Shown here: positions 5,842-11,937 of the stretch, in pieces | How the letters are laid out: every line of letters starts with the position of its first letter | How positions within the stretch are numbered: the stretch's first letter is position 1 | Origin: Candidatus Parcubacteria bacterium | GTDB lineage: Bacteria; Patescibacteriota; Minisyncoccia; Minisyncoccales; JAUWXI01 | Assembly (NCBI GenBank): GCA_030616435.1 | Contig: JAUWXI010000004.1 | Location: forward strand, 1 to 18,640 | Length of the DNA stretch: 18,640 nt | Reading direction: 5' to 3' | Notes under the pieces: generated by a model | Told to the model about the DNA's origin: nothing | Databases searched by the model: none | Seen by the model: only the letters and a program-made list of their open reading frames with translations | Translations under genes and position numbers: made by a program

Positions 5842-6815
5842 AAAAACTTCTTTTGTTCTTAATTTTAGTTGGTTTTTTTATTTGGACTCTTTTTCCAAGA
5901 GAGCCAGGTGTTAAAATTTCCAAAGAATTTTTAATTGAAAAAGGAGATGGTATTTGGGAGATTGCCTCTAGTTTGGAAAAAGAAGATCTGGTAAAGAATA
6001 GATTTTCTTTTATCCTGTATTTATTTTTAAAGGGAAGAATAAGAGATGTAAAGGCAGGATACTATTTACTTTCTCCTTCTCTTTCTGTTTTTGAAATTAC
6101 AAAGAAGCTAATTGAGGGTGAAGCAATCAAAGAAAAAATAACTATTATTGAAGGCTGGTCAAAAAAAGATATTGCAAGTTATTTTGAAGAGAAAAATGTC
6201 TGTTCTGAAACTGAATTTTTAAAGATAATAAAATTTGAAAATTGGAAAGAAGATTACGATTTTTTCAAGGAGGATATTGCCACAGAGGATATTGAGGGTT
6301 ATTTATTTCCTGACACTTACTTTGTCGAAAAGAAAGTTTCTTGTGAGCAGCTTGTAAGACAGATGTTAGAAAATTTTGATGAGAAATTGGATTTTGAGAT
6401 GAAAAGAGAAATTTTTGCTCAAAAAAAGAAGATTTTTGAAATTGTTACTATGGGCTCCTTAATTGAGAAAGAGGTGAAAACTTTAGAAGAGAAAAAATTG
6501 GTCTCTGGAATTTTATGGAAAAGGTTAGAAAATGATATCCCTTTGCAAATTGATGCCACCATTAGCTTTATTACTGGCAAAAAGACAACAAAAGTTTCAA
6601 AAGAAGAAACTGAAATTGATTCCCCTTACAATACTTATAAATACAAAAACCTACCAAAGGGTCCAATTTGCAATCCTGGACTCGAAAGTATTAAAGCTGC
6701 TATATACCCAGAAGATAGTGAGTATTGGTATTACTTATCGACACCTTCTGGAGAAACTATTTTTAGCAAAACTCTCAAAGAACATAATATAGCCAAGGCT
6801 AAGTTTTTAAAATGA
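5838..6815 (+). CDS. mltG: Endolytic murein transglycosylase MltG (YceG-like)
   Basis: MltG is an inner-membrane lytic transglycosylase that cuts nascent peptidoglycan strands and sets glycan length. The protein has 325 residues. It begins with a membrane anchor (KKLLLFLILVGFFIWTLF, about 2-19), followed by a LysM-like part with SVFEITKKLIEGE. The catalytic domain includes EGYLFPDTYFV, then SLIEKEV with the conserved glutamates at about 210 and 212, and LQIDATISF, SPYNTYKYKNLPKGPICNPGLESIKAAIYP and YWYYLSTPSG, all hallmark segments. It is coupled to pcm by an ATGA overlap, and its own stop overlaps a micro-ORF start in the same way. Confidence 0.95.
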   Translation: MKKLLLFLILVGFFIWTLFPREPGVKISKEFLIEKGDGIWEIASSLEKEDLVKNRFSFILYLFLKGRIRDVKAGYYLLSPSLSVFEITKKLIEGEAIKEKITIIEGWSKKDIASYFEEKNVCSETEFLKIIKFENWKEDYDFFKEDIATEDIEGYLFPDTYFVEKKVSCEQLVRQMLENFDEKLDFEMKREIFAQKKKIFEIVTMGSLIEKEVKTLEEKKLVSGILWKRLENDIPLQIDATISFITGKKTTKVSKEETEIDSPYNTYKYKNLPKGPICNPGLESIKAAIYPEDSEYWYYLSTPSGETIFSKTLKEHNIAKAKFLK

Positions 6816-6892
6816 ACAAGGTCTTTACTTTTTTGGGAATAATTGTTATTATACCTCTGGGGATAATTTTAAAATGCCAGAGAAAAGTTTAG
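6812..6892 (+). CDS. Putative 26-residue single-TM micro-protein
   Basis: The sequence MNKVFTFLGIIVIIPLGIILKCQRKV starts in an ATGA overlap with the mltG stop. It consists of one hydrophobic helix with a basic end, and it overlaps the first codons of the DJ-1 gene by 19 bases in another frame. The gene is inferred from coupling geometry and composition only. It could instead be chance, or a relay that re-initiates ribosomes for the next gene. Confidence 0.35.
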   Translation: MNKVFTFLGIIVIIPLGIILKCQRKV

Positions 6893-7422
6893 AAGGTAAA
6901 AAAGCAGCTTTTATTGTAGCTTTTCGAGATTTTCGAGACGATGAATATTTTGTTCCAAAAAAGAGCTTGGAGGATGCTGGAATTGAAATTTTAACAGTAA
7001 GTACAAAAGAGGGTACTGCTATTGGAGCTGATGGTGGAGAAGTAAAAGTTGATTTCTTGCTTGGAAATCTTGTAGTTTCAGATTTTGATGCCATAGTTTT
7101 TATTGGAGGGCCAGGGGCCCTTGGAGATTTAGATAATGAAGAGAGTTATAGGGTAGCTAGAGAAGCTATTGAAAATGATAAGGTTTTGGCAGCAATTTGT
7201 ATTTCTTCGACAATTTTGGCTAAAGCCGGAATTCTTGAAGGAAAGAAAGCTACTGTTTGGTCGAGCCCCTTAAACAAAAAACCAATTGAGATTTTGCAAG
7301 AAAATGGGGCAATTTTTGAAGATGAAAGCGTAGTAGTTGATGGAAAAATTGTGACTGGAAACGGACCCCAAGCAGCAAAACAATTTGGAGAAACATTAGT
7401 TAGAGTATTAACTAAAGATTAA
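6874..7422 (+). CDS. DJ-1/PfpI family protein
   Basis: This 182-residue class I glutamine-amidotransferase-like protein belongs to the DJ-1/PfpI superfamily of deglycases, peptidases and stress proteins. AAFIVAFRDFRDDEYFVPKKSLEDAG supplies the N-terminal glutamate (about Glu24). FDAIVFIGGPGALGDLDNEE is typical, and the nucleophile elbow is LAAICISSTILAKAGILEGKKATVW with Cys109. The residue after the cysteine is Ile rather than the His found in PfpI proteases, so protease activity is doubtful. No alternative start codon lies between the mltG stop and 6874. The gene ends the pcm-mltG run; the L10 leader begins 15 bp later. Confidence 0.9.
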   Translation: MPEKSLEGKKAAFIVAFRDFRDDEYFVPKKSLEDAGIEILTVSTKEGTAIGADGGEVKVDFLLGNLVVSDFDAIVFIGGPGALGDLDNEESYRVAREAIENDKVLAAICISSTILAKAGILEGKKATVWSSPLNKKPIEILQENGAIFEDESVVVDGKIVTGNGPQAAKQFGETLVRVLTKD

Positions 7423-7437
7423 TTATTAAGTTAAAAG

Positions 7438-7502
7438 TCCACAGACAGCAGGTAGCAAAAGCATAAAGCCTGCCTAGGATCAAAATTTAAGCTGTCTGTG
7501 GA
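7438..7502 (+). promoter_or_regulatory. Ribosomal protein L10 leader RNA
   Basis: A perfect 12-bp helix, TCCACAGACAGC (7438-7449) with GCTGTCTGTGGA (7491-7502), closes a region containing AGG...CCT pairing and the GCCTGCCTAGG core typical of L10 leaders. It lies immediately before rplJ-rplL. In known cases L10 or the L10-L12 complex binds this RNA to control its own operon. The 3' arm doubles as the 5' arm of the terminator that follows. Confidence 0.85.
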
Positions 7503-7519
7503 TAACCACAGATTTTTTT
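7495..7519 (+). terminator. Intrinsic terminator/attenuator ending at the rplJ start codon
   Basis: TCTGTGG-ATAA-CCACAGA (7495-7512) forms a 7-bp hairpin followed by seven Ts (7513-7519); the ATG of rplJ starts at the next base. The 5' arm is also needed for the L10 leader closing helix, and CCACAGA occurs identically at 7439-7445 and 7506-7512, so the two structures exclude each other. Confidence 0.8.
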
Positions 7520-8029
7520 ATGGCCATAACTAAAGAACAAAAAAAGAAAATCATTGAAGAGCTGAAAGAAAAACTTGAAAAGCAAAAAGCAATCGTTTTT
7601 GTTGATTTTCAGAATTTGAAGGCAAGTAATTTGTTTGAGCTAAGAAGAAAATTAGAAGAAAAGGATTGTGAATTAAAGGTGTTAAAGAAAACATTGATGA
7701 ATTTGGCTTTTAAAGAAAAAGGTTTTAAAGTTGATTTTGAAAAGCTAGAAGGGCAACTGGCTTTAGTCTTTTCTTTTAAAGAGGAGATTTTACCAGCAAA
7801 GATGGTTTATGAGTTTGCGAAAAAGTTTGAGGGACCAAAAATTTTGGGAGGCTATATTAAAGATGAGTTTTTACAAGCAAATACAATGATCGAGTTGGCA
7901 AAGTTACCTTCAAAAGAGGAGCTTTTGGCAAAATTAGTTGGAAGCTTGAGGGCTCCAATTTCCAACTTCCAAATGCTTTTAAAGGAGCCCTCACAAAGGT
8001 TGATTTTTGCCTTAAAGGCAATAAAATAG
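7520..8029 (+). CDS. rplJ: Large ribosomal subunit protein uL10
   Basis: uL10 forms the base of the ribosomal stalk and carries bL12 dimers on its C-terminal helix. The protein has 169 residues, standard length. MAITKEQKKKIIEELKEKL, IVFVDFQNLKASNLFELRRKL, LKVLKKTLMNLAF, and the C-terminal KLVGSLRAPISNFQMLL...LIFALKAIK fit the family well. The ATG follows directly on the terminator U-tract and has no Shine-Dalgarno sequence. It is co-transcribed with rplL, 25 bp downstream, and regulated by the L10 leader and attenuator upstream. Confidence 0.95.
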   Translation: MAITKEQKKKIIEELKEKLEKQKAIVFVDFQNLKASNLFELRRKLEEKDCELKVLKKTLMNLAFKEKGFKVDFEKLEGQLALVFSFKEEILPAKMVYEFAKKFEGPKILGGYIKDEFLQANTMIELAKLPSKEELLAKLVGSLRAPISNFQMLLKEPSQRLIFALKAIK

Positions 8030-8054
8030 TAAAGTAATTAATTATTAAAATTTC

Positions 8055-8693
8055 ATGACTGAAGAAGAAACAAAAGAAACAGAAGAGAAAGAAGAAGAAA
8101 AGAAAGAACCCTTCTCTGCTGAAGCTACGGCGGGCAAGGAAAAACCTGAAGAAAAAAAAGAAAAGGAAAAGCCAGAGGAAAAGAAACCAGAAGAACCAAT
8201 CGAAGCTGCAGCAGAAAAGAAAGCTGTAGAAGCTGTAGAAGAGAAGAAAGAAGAGAAAGTTAAGAAAGAGGTAAAAAAAGAAGAGAAACCTAAGAAAGAA
8301 GTTAAAGTTCCGAAAAAATTCAAACAGTTAGTTAAGGAAATTGAAGATCTCAAGGTTTCAGATTTAGCGGAATTGGTAAAGATTTTGGAGGAAAAATTAG
8401 GTGTTTCTGCTGTTCCTCAGGTTGTAGCAGCTCCAGCAGCTGCAGTAGTTCCTGAAGCTAAAGCTCCAGAAAAACAAATTTTCACTATTGAATTGAAAAC
8501 AATAGGGGAAAAGAAAATTGAGGTTATCAAGGCAGTTAGAGATGTTGCTGGTAAAGGCCTGAAAGAAGCTAAAGACTTGGTTGATGCAGTAGCTAAGGAT
8601 CCTCAGATACTAAAAGAAAATGTAAAGAAAGAAGAAGCTGAAGAGATAAAAAAGAAACTGGAAGCAGCAGGTGCTACAGTTGAATTAAAATAA
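8055..8693 (+). CDS. rplL: Large ribosomal subunit protein bL12 with unusual N-terminal Lys/Glu extension
   Basis: bL12 recruits translation GTPases as the mobile ribosomal stalk. Normal length is about 120-125 residues; this protein has 212. Residues 1 to about 86 are a highly charged Lys/Glu-rich extension (KEKPEEKKEKEKPEEKKPEE). The canonical parts then follow in order: dimerising N-terminal domain KLVKEIEDLKVSDLAELVKILEEK-like at about 87-118, an Ala/Pro/Val hinge (VAAPAAAVVPEAKAP), and the C-terminal domain with FTIELKTIGEKKIEVIKAVRDVAGKGLKEAKDLVDAVAK and AEEIKKKLEAAGATVELK. No ATG occurs just before the canonical domain, so the extension is not a start misassignment. A small repeat-like insert encodes SAEATAGK near residue 21. 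Confidence 0.93.
   Translation: MTEEETKETEEKEEEKKEPFSAEATAGKEKPEEKKEKEKPEEKKPEEPIEAAAEKKAVEAVEEKKEEKVKKEVKKEEKPKKEVKVPKKFKQLVKEIEDLKVSDLAELVKILEEKLGVSAVPQVVAAPAAAVVPEAKAPEKQIFTIELKTIGEKKIEVIKAVRDVAGKGLKEAKDLVDAVAKDPQILKENVKKEEAEEIKKKLEAAGATVELK
8109..8139. repeat. G+C-rich mini-repeat-like insert in rplL (GAAGCTACGGCGGGCAAGG)
   Basis: Within A-rich Lys/Glu codons there is a compositionally distinct stretch, CTGCTGAAGCTACGGCGGGC followed by AAGG, with GCTGAAGCTACGGC partial dyad symmetry. It encodes PFSAEATAGKE, unlike the charged surroundings. It shares GGGCAAGG with the insert at 15065-15087. Its origin as a dispersed element is inference. Confidence 0.4.
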
Positions 8694-8715
8694 CTCTCCT
8701 ATCTGAATAGGGGAG
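8694..8715 (+). promoter_or_regulatory. Hairpin between rplL stop and tRNA-Val
   Basis: CTCTCCTAT-CTGA-ATAGGGGAG forms nine pairs (one G-U) with a tetraloop, starting directly after the rplL stop codon and ending three bases before tRNA-Val. It is followed by Gs, not Ts, so it is not a terminator. It may protect the rplL mRNA 3' end after tRNA 5' processing. Confidence 0.6.
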
Positions 8716-8718
8716 GGG

Positions 8719-8792
8719 GGGCGGTTAGCTCAGTAGGTAAGAGCGTGCGTTTCACATGCGCAAGGTCAGTGGTTCGAATCCACTACCGCCCA
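8719..8792 (+). tRNA. tRNA-Val (CAC)
   Basis: Acceptor GGGCGGT pairs with ACCGCCC. D arm is GCTC...GAGC, anticodon stem TGCGT/GCGCA, loop TTCACAT (anticodon CAC), and T arm AGTGG-TTCGAAT-CCACT. The discriminator is A, and CCA is not encoded. It is 25 bp after rplL with a terminator behind it, so it is probably read out from the ribosomal operon. Confidence 0.95.
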
Positions 8793-8807
8793 TATAATAT
8801 TTCCAAT

Positions 8808-8834
8808 AAAAAGAGTCTCCTCGAGACTCTTTTT
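8808..8834 (+). terminator. Bidirectional intrinsic terminator of the rplJ-rplL-tRNA-Val unit
   Basis: AAAAAGAGTCTC-CTC-GAGACTCTTTTT is a perfect 12-bp inverted repeat with A-tract and T-tract flanks. It is the clearest intrinsic terminator in the window. Confidence 0.9.
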
Positions 8835-8894
8835 ATGTTGGACTATACAAAAAAGGAAAAATTGGCTAAATTAGAAGAAATGAGCTTATTTTAA
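8835..8894 (+). CDS. Putative 19-residue micro-ORF (TKKEKLAKL type)
   Basis: The peptide is MLDYTKKEKLAKLEEMSLF. Its core is similar to the micro-ORF at 10721-10801 (TKKGKLAKLKE); over 36 aligned bases 30 are identical, and about half of the changes are synonymous. It starts at the terminator tail, 33 bp before murI. Function is unknown; it could be a conserved small peptide, a leader peptide or a decayed gene fragment. Confidence 0.3.
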   Translation: MLDYTKKEKLAKLEEMSLF

Positions 8895-8927
8895 AAATTA
8901 ACTTTTTATAAACCCGAAGTTAAAAAC

Positions 8928-9737
8928 ATGATAGGCATATTTGATTCTGGTCTTGGTGGCTTAATTACTTTAAAGACTTTAATAAAAGAACTTCCAGATT
9001 ATGATTATATTTATTTTGGAGATACAGCCTATTTGCCCTTTGGAGATAAATCCCAAAAGATAATCCACCAACGCACTTTAAAAGCTGTTGATTTTTTATT
9101 TAAAAAAGGTTGTTATCTTGTGATTTTAGCCTGTCATACAGCTGCATCTCAGGCCTTGGGTAGAATCCAAAGAGAATATTTACCAGAAAATTATCCAGAA
9201 AGGAGAGTTTTGGGGGTTACAATTCCACTTTGCGAAGCAGTTGTTGAGAATTTATCAGAAAATTTAAGAGTTGGGGTTTTAGCTACAAAAGCTACTTGCT
9301 ACTCAGGGAGTTTTGAGAAAGAGTTGAGGAAATTGAATCCTAAAATAGAGCTATTTTGCCAACCAGCTCCTCTTTTGGTCCCAATCATTGAGGAGGGAAA
9401 ATGGGATTGGAAAGGATTAGAGCTTTGTCTGAAAGAATATTTAAATCCCTTAATTGAGAAAGAGATTTCCCTTCTGATTTTAGGATGTACTCATTATTCT
9501 TTAATTAAGAATAAAATTAACAAGATTTTAAAAGGCAAAATTGAGATCATCTCAGCAGATGAAGTTTTGCCATTGAAATTAAAAGATTATCTTTGCAGGC
9601 ATTCCGAAATCGAAGACAAAATTTCAAAGAGAAAAAGAAAGACTTATTTTGTTACAGATTTCAGTTCCCATCTTGAGGAGATGGCTAAGAGGTTTTTTGG
9701 CAGGAAAATTGAGATAAAATTGGTGGATTTGGATTGA
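8928..9737 (+). CDS. murI: Glutamate racemase
   Basis: MurI interconverts L- and D-glutamate, giving D-Glu for peptidoglycan. The protein has 269 residues, normal. It starts MIGIFDSGLGGLITLKTL with the catalytic-region Asp6-Ser7. YIYFGDTAYLPFGDKS is the next family motif. The first catalytic cysteine is Cys69 in VILACHTAAS and the second is Cys187 in LILGCTHYSLI, followed by the conserved His189. The residue after Cys69 is His, where most racemases have Asn (CNTAS). The start is secure because the conserved motif begins at residue 2. It is convergent with the ABC protein gene, only 4 bp apart, with no terminator between them. With mltG and dgkA it supports a peptidoglycan-bearing cell. Confidence 0.94.
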   Translation: MIGIFDSGLGGLITLKTLIKELPDYDYIYFGDTAYLPFGDKSQKIIHQRTLKAVDFLFKKGCYLVILACHTAASQALGRIQREYLPENYPERRVLGVTIPLCEAVVENLSENLRVGVLATKATCYSGSFEKELRKLNPKIELFCQPAPLLVPIIEEGKWDWKGLELCLKEYLNPLIEKEISLLILGCTHYSLIKNKINKILKGKIEIISADEVLPLKLKDYLCRHSEIEDKISKRKRKTYFVTDFSSHLEEMAKRFFGRKIEIKLVDLD

Positions 9738-9741
9738 GAGG

Positions 9742-10671
9742 TTATCGTATTATCTTTACTGCCTTGTTAAGCCTTTTTAAGGATATTCTTGTTTGGATGA
9801 GGCGGGTGAGGCTACTGGTGATGACATTAAGCGTTCCCTGGGTTTCTCGAAGATAAGCGCTTACTAAAATTAAATCTCCAACTGGAGCTGTGTTGGTAAC
9901 TATTTTATAAAGGACAAACAAAATAGCAGCACCTATAATAGTACTGGATAGAGCTTGCAATAAAGCCCACCGCCAGTTGTTTATATTATCAACAGAAACT
10001 ATAGCTTTATATAGTTCTTTTCCTTCTCGATCAATTCTCTCTGCAAAAGTACCACCGTCCTCTCTTTCTCTCCACACTTCAGGGGTTTTGCGGTAAGTGG
10101 TTCCCCAAAAGACTTCAGCTGCCTTAGAATATTTTTTAAGTTTTCGGCTATACAGCTTTATTGCAAAATAGTCTATTGTCAGGTAGGCAATTCCATACAC
10201 TACTAACAAAAATAAGTAATCTATATTCGCTTGTAAAAGTATGAGCGGAATGACAATAAGATTTACCGGTAGCTGTAATATGTACTCTTTATAGAAATCC
10301 ACCAGAGATTTAATATCTTCGCTGGCTTTTTTTACTGCTTGAACCGCTTCTCCTGTTTTTTTACCTTTACGAATTTCTGTTTTTTCTGAGAAAAAGGTAG
10401 CTAAAGAAATCTTTAGTTTGGCTCCGATTTTTTCCAGTCCAAATTTCGAGCGCAACCTCACAAAATCTTCTGTTATTTTGTTTAAAATCATCAGGCCAGC
10501 CCAAAGACCAGCTTCCCGCCAATTATCTGGATTTTGGCTTATAATATTTATAATTTTAGAAAATGCATAGGGCCAGAAAAGAATTTGAACAAAAGAAAAA
10601 ATTCTAAAGAGAGAAGATAAGAATATCTGAGTTTTATATTCTTGAAGAAAATTTTTGAAAAACTTTTTCAT
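9742..10671 (-). CDS. ABC exporter-type transmembrane domain protein lacking an ATPase domain
   Basis: The 309-residue protein resembles the membrane half of type I ABC exporters. Hydrophobic segments occur near residues 15-40 (FLSSLFRIFSFVQILFWPYA), 50-68, 130-175 (two helices, VNLIVIPLILLQANIDYLFLL), 232-260 (STIIGAAILFVLYKIV) and 263-285. VGDLILVSAYLRETQGTLNVI and ISLKRLNKAVKII match the end of the usual membrane domain. An exporter would then continue with about 230 residues carrying Walker A and LSGGQ motifs; here the frame stops and murI lies convergent 4 bp away. There is no ATP-binding partner in the window. It may pair with an ATPase encoded elsewhere or be a decayed half-transporter. 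Identification to family is fairly sure; substrate unknown. Confidence 0.75.
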   Translation of the reverse strand: MKKFFKNFLQEYKTQIFLSSLFRIFSFVQILFWPYAFSKIINIISQNPDNWREAGLWAGLMILNKITEDFVRLRSKFGLEKIGAKLKISLATFFSEKTEIRKGKKTGEAVQAVKKASEDIKSLVDFYKEYILQLPVNLIVIPLILLQANIDYLFLLVVYGIAYLTIDYFAIKLYSRKLKKYSKAAEVFWGTTYRKTPEVWREREDGGTFAERIDREGKELYKAIVSVDNINNWRWALLQALSSTIIGAAILFVLYKIVTNTAPVGDLILVSAYLRETQGTLNVITSSLTRLIQTRISLKRLNKAVKIIR

Positions 10672-10720
10672 AACTCAGGGGAAATTTATGCTTATTTAAT
10701 AATAAAGCCCTTCTATTAGC

Positions 10721-10801
10721 ATGTCAATTTTGAATTTTCAAAAATCATTTACAAAGAAGGGAAAATTGGCTAAATTGAAGGAGATAAAGCAAGGAAAATA
10801 G
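10721..10801 (+). CDS. Putative 26-residue micro-ORF (TKKGKLAKL type)
   Basis: The peptide is MSILNFQKSFTKKGKLAKLK plus EIKQGK. Its core matches the micro-ORF at 8835-8894. It lies between the divergently placed ABC protein gene and acyP, ending 11 bp before the acyP start. No ribosome-binding site is evident. The intergenic stretch 10672-10812 contains nothing else I can identify. Confidence 0.35.
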   Translation: MSILNFQKSFTKKGKLAKLKEIKQGK

Positions 10802-10812
10802 AGAGAATTATT

Positions 10813-11094
10813 ATGAATGAGAAAATCAGAGCTCATATTTTTGTTCAAGGCATGGTCCAGGGGGTATTTTTTAGAGTGAAAACTCGTCAAAAAGCAAAAG
10901 TGCTTGGAGTAACTGGTTGGGTTAAAAACTTGCCAGATGGCCGGGTAGAAGCGGTTTTTGAGGGCGGAAAAGAAAAAGTTGAACAGATAATAGAATGGAT
11001 TAAAAAAGGCCCTCTATTCTCAAGAGTAGATGATGTCAAGGTTGATTTTGAAGAATACAAAGGTGAATTTGAAAATTTTGAAATAAGACATTAA
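10813..11094 (+). CDS. acyP: Acylphosphatase
   Basis: Acylphosphatase hydrolyses acyl phosphates such as 1,3-bisphosphoglycerate and carbamoyl phosphate. The protein has 93 residues, the usual length. The signature is nearly complete: HIFVQGMVQGVFFRVKTRQKA contains the phosphate-binding arginine (GVFFR), and VTGWVKNLPDGRVEAVFEG contains the catalytic asparagine. The C terminus FENFEIRH fits. The common second glycine of VQGVGFR is replaced by Phe. It is a stand-alone gene between a micro-ORF and a small membrane protein. Confidence 0.94.
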   Translation: MNEKIRAHIFVQGMVQGVFFRVKTRQKAKVLGVTGWVKNLPDGRVEAVFEGGKEKVEQIIEWIKKGPLFSRVDDVKVDFEEYKGEFENFEIRH

Positions 11095-11134
11095 AATCCA
11101 ATCTTTTTAATCCCCAAAGGTTCACTAAAAATTT

Positions 11135-11350
11135 ATGAAAGAAAAAATCAAAAGATTCTTTTTGTTATTAGGTATCTCAATGGCATTAGTTTCAGCTTGT
11201 GTGTGGCTTTCTTTTTTAATATGCTTTTTTATAAATCCTGACAGTTATGAAATTATTGGAGAATCTAATAGGTTGATTTCTGGTCTTGAGATTTTATTAC
11301 AAGTAAATGTTATTATAGTTTTGTGTTATCTTTTGGTTAAGAAATTATAG
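11135..11350 (+). CDS. Small membrane protein, unknown
   Basis: I do not recognise this 71-residue protein. Two hydrophobic helices are visible: FFLLLGISMALVSACVWLSFLICFFI at about 8-33 and ILLQVNVIIVLCYLLVK at about 53-69. They are joined by a short polar loop (NPDSYEIIGESNRLISG). No catalytic motif is visible. It starts 40 bp after acyP without an obvious ribosome-binding site. Codon composition matches the neighbours, which supports coding, but family membership cannot be assigned. Confidence 0.6.
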   Translation: MKEKIKRFFLLLGISMALVSACVWLSFLICFFINPDSYEIIGESNRLISGLEILLQVNVIIVLCYLLVKKL

Positions 11351-11390
11351 GATGAAGCCGGAAATAGGAGAAAGTAGTGTTAAATCTATT

Positions 11391-11419
11391 TTTTAGTCAA
11401 CTTTTAGTCAAAGCTAAAA
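11391..11419. repeat. Tandem TTTTAGTCAA plus inverted CTAAAA upstream of the GxxExxY gene
   Basis: TTTTAGTCAA occurs at 11391-11400 and again at 11402-11411. The second copy also forms an inverted repeat TTTTAG-N6-CTAAAA. The element sits about 30 bp upstream of the predicted -10 box and could be an operator or activator site. There is no independent support. Confidence 0.4.
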
Positions 11420-11448
11420 TAAAAGTCGCCAAAGAAGCAATTTTTTGG

Positions 11449-11454
11449 TAGAAT
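11449..11454 (+). promoter_or_regulatory. Predicted -10 box, GxxExxY gene
   Basis: TAGAAT lies eight bases before the ATG at 11463, the same leaderless-type spacing as at rnhB, the nitroreductase gene and 17956. No convincing -35 box is seen. Confidence 0.45.
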
Positions 11455-11462
11455 GAAAATAT

Positions 11463-11918
11463 ATGAAAAAAGAAATTGAGAAGTTAATAAAAAAGGTAAA
11501 AAAGTGTGCTAAGGATGTTTATAAGGAGTTAGGTGCTGGATGGACCGAATCAGTATATCAACAGGCAATGGAAGTGGCTCTGAGGGAGAAGGGGATAGAT
11601 TATGAGGATCAAAGAGTTTTGCCAATTTCTTACAAAAACCATATTGTTGGAGAAGGCATTCCTGATTTAGTGATTTGGACCAAAGTTGGTAAAAAAAGAA
11701 TAGCCATAGTGATTGATCTTAAATGGGAGGCATCGGTAAAAGAAGACCACCGAGTTCAAGTGGAAAAATACATTCAAGAACTTAAAAAGCAGGTGAGGCC
11801 AAATGAGGAGGTTTTAAATACAGGCTTTGTTATTAATTTTACAAAAGAGAAGGGTGGAAAAATTGAAGATGGTTTTGAAGATGTTGGCGGAGTGCAAGTT
11901 CTGAATGTGAAAGTTTAA
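11463..11918 (+). CDS. GxxExxY family protein (PD-(D/E)XK nuclease fold)
   Basis: The 151-residue protein carries the defining motif G-W-T-E-S-V-Y at residues 26-32. It is followed by EGIPDLVI (Asp68) and AIVIDLKWEA (Asp85, Lys87), which together look like a PD-(D/E)XK active site. VEKYIQELKKQ and TGFVINFTKEKGG fit the rest of the family. Members are widespread in environmental bacteria, often as solitary genes, and their biological role is unsettled; nuclease activity is inferred from fold. The predicted -10 box just upstream suggests its own leaderless transcript. An 71-residue unknown protein follows 19 bp downstream and may be co-expressed. Confidence 0.88.
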   Translation: MKKEIEKLIKKVKKCAKDVYKELGAGWTESVYQQAMEVALREKGIDYEDQRVLPISYKNHIVGEGIPDLVIWTKVGKKRIAIVIDLKWEASVKEDHRVQVEKYIQELKKQVRPNEEVLNTGFVINFTKEKGGKIEDGFEDVGGVQVLNVKV

Positions 11919-11937
11919 ACCTAGTCTTAAATTATTT

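Noticed and set aside
7954..7974. TCCAATTTCCAACTTCCAAAT in rplJ as another repeat insertion
   Set aside because: The encoded residues align with uL10 without any length increase, so it is probably chance similarity.
8719..8792. tRNA with loop read as TTTCACA, giving anticodon TCA (a UGA decoder)
   Set aside because: Shifting by one base gives anticodon CAC with a better stem (TGCGT/GCGCA) and exact standard arm spacing; tRNA-Val is clearly right.
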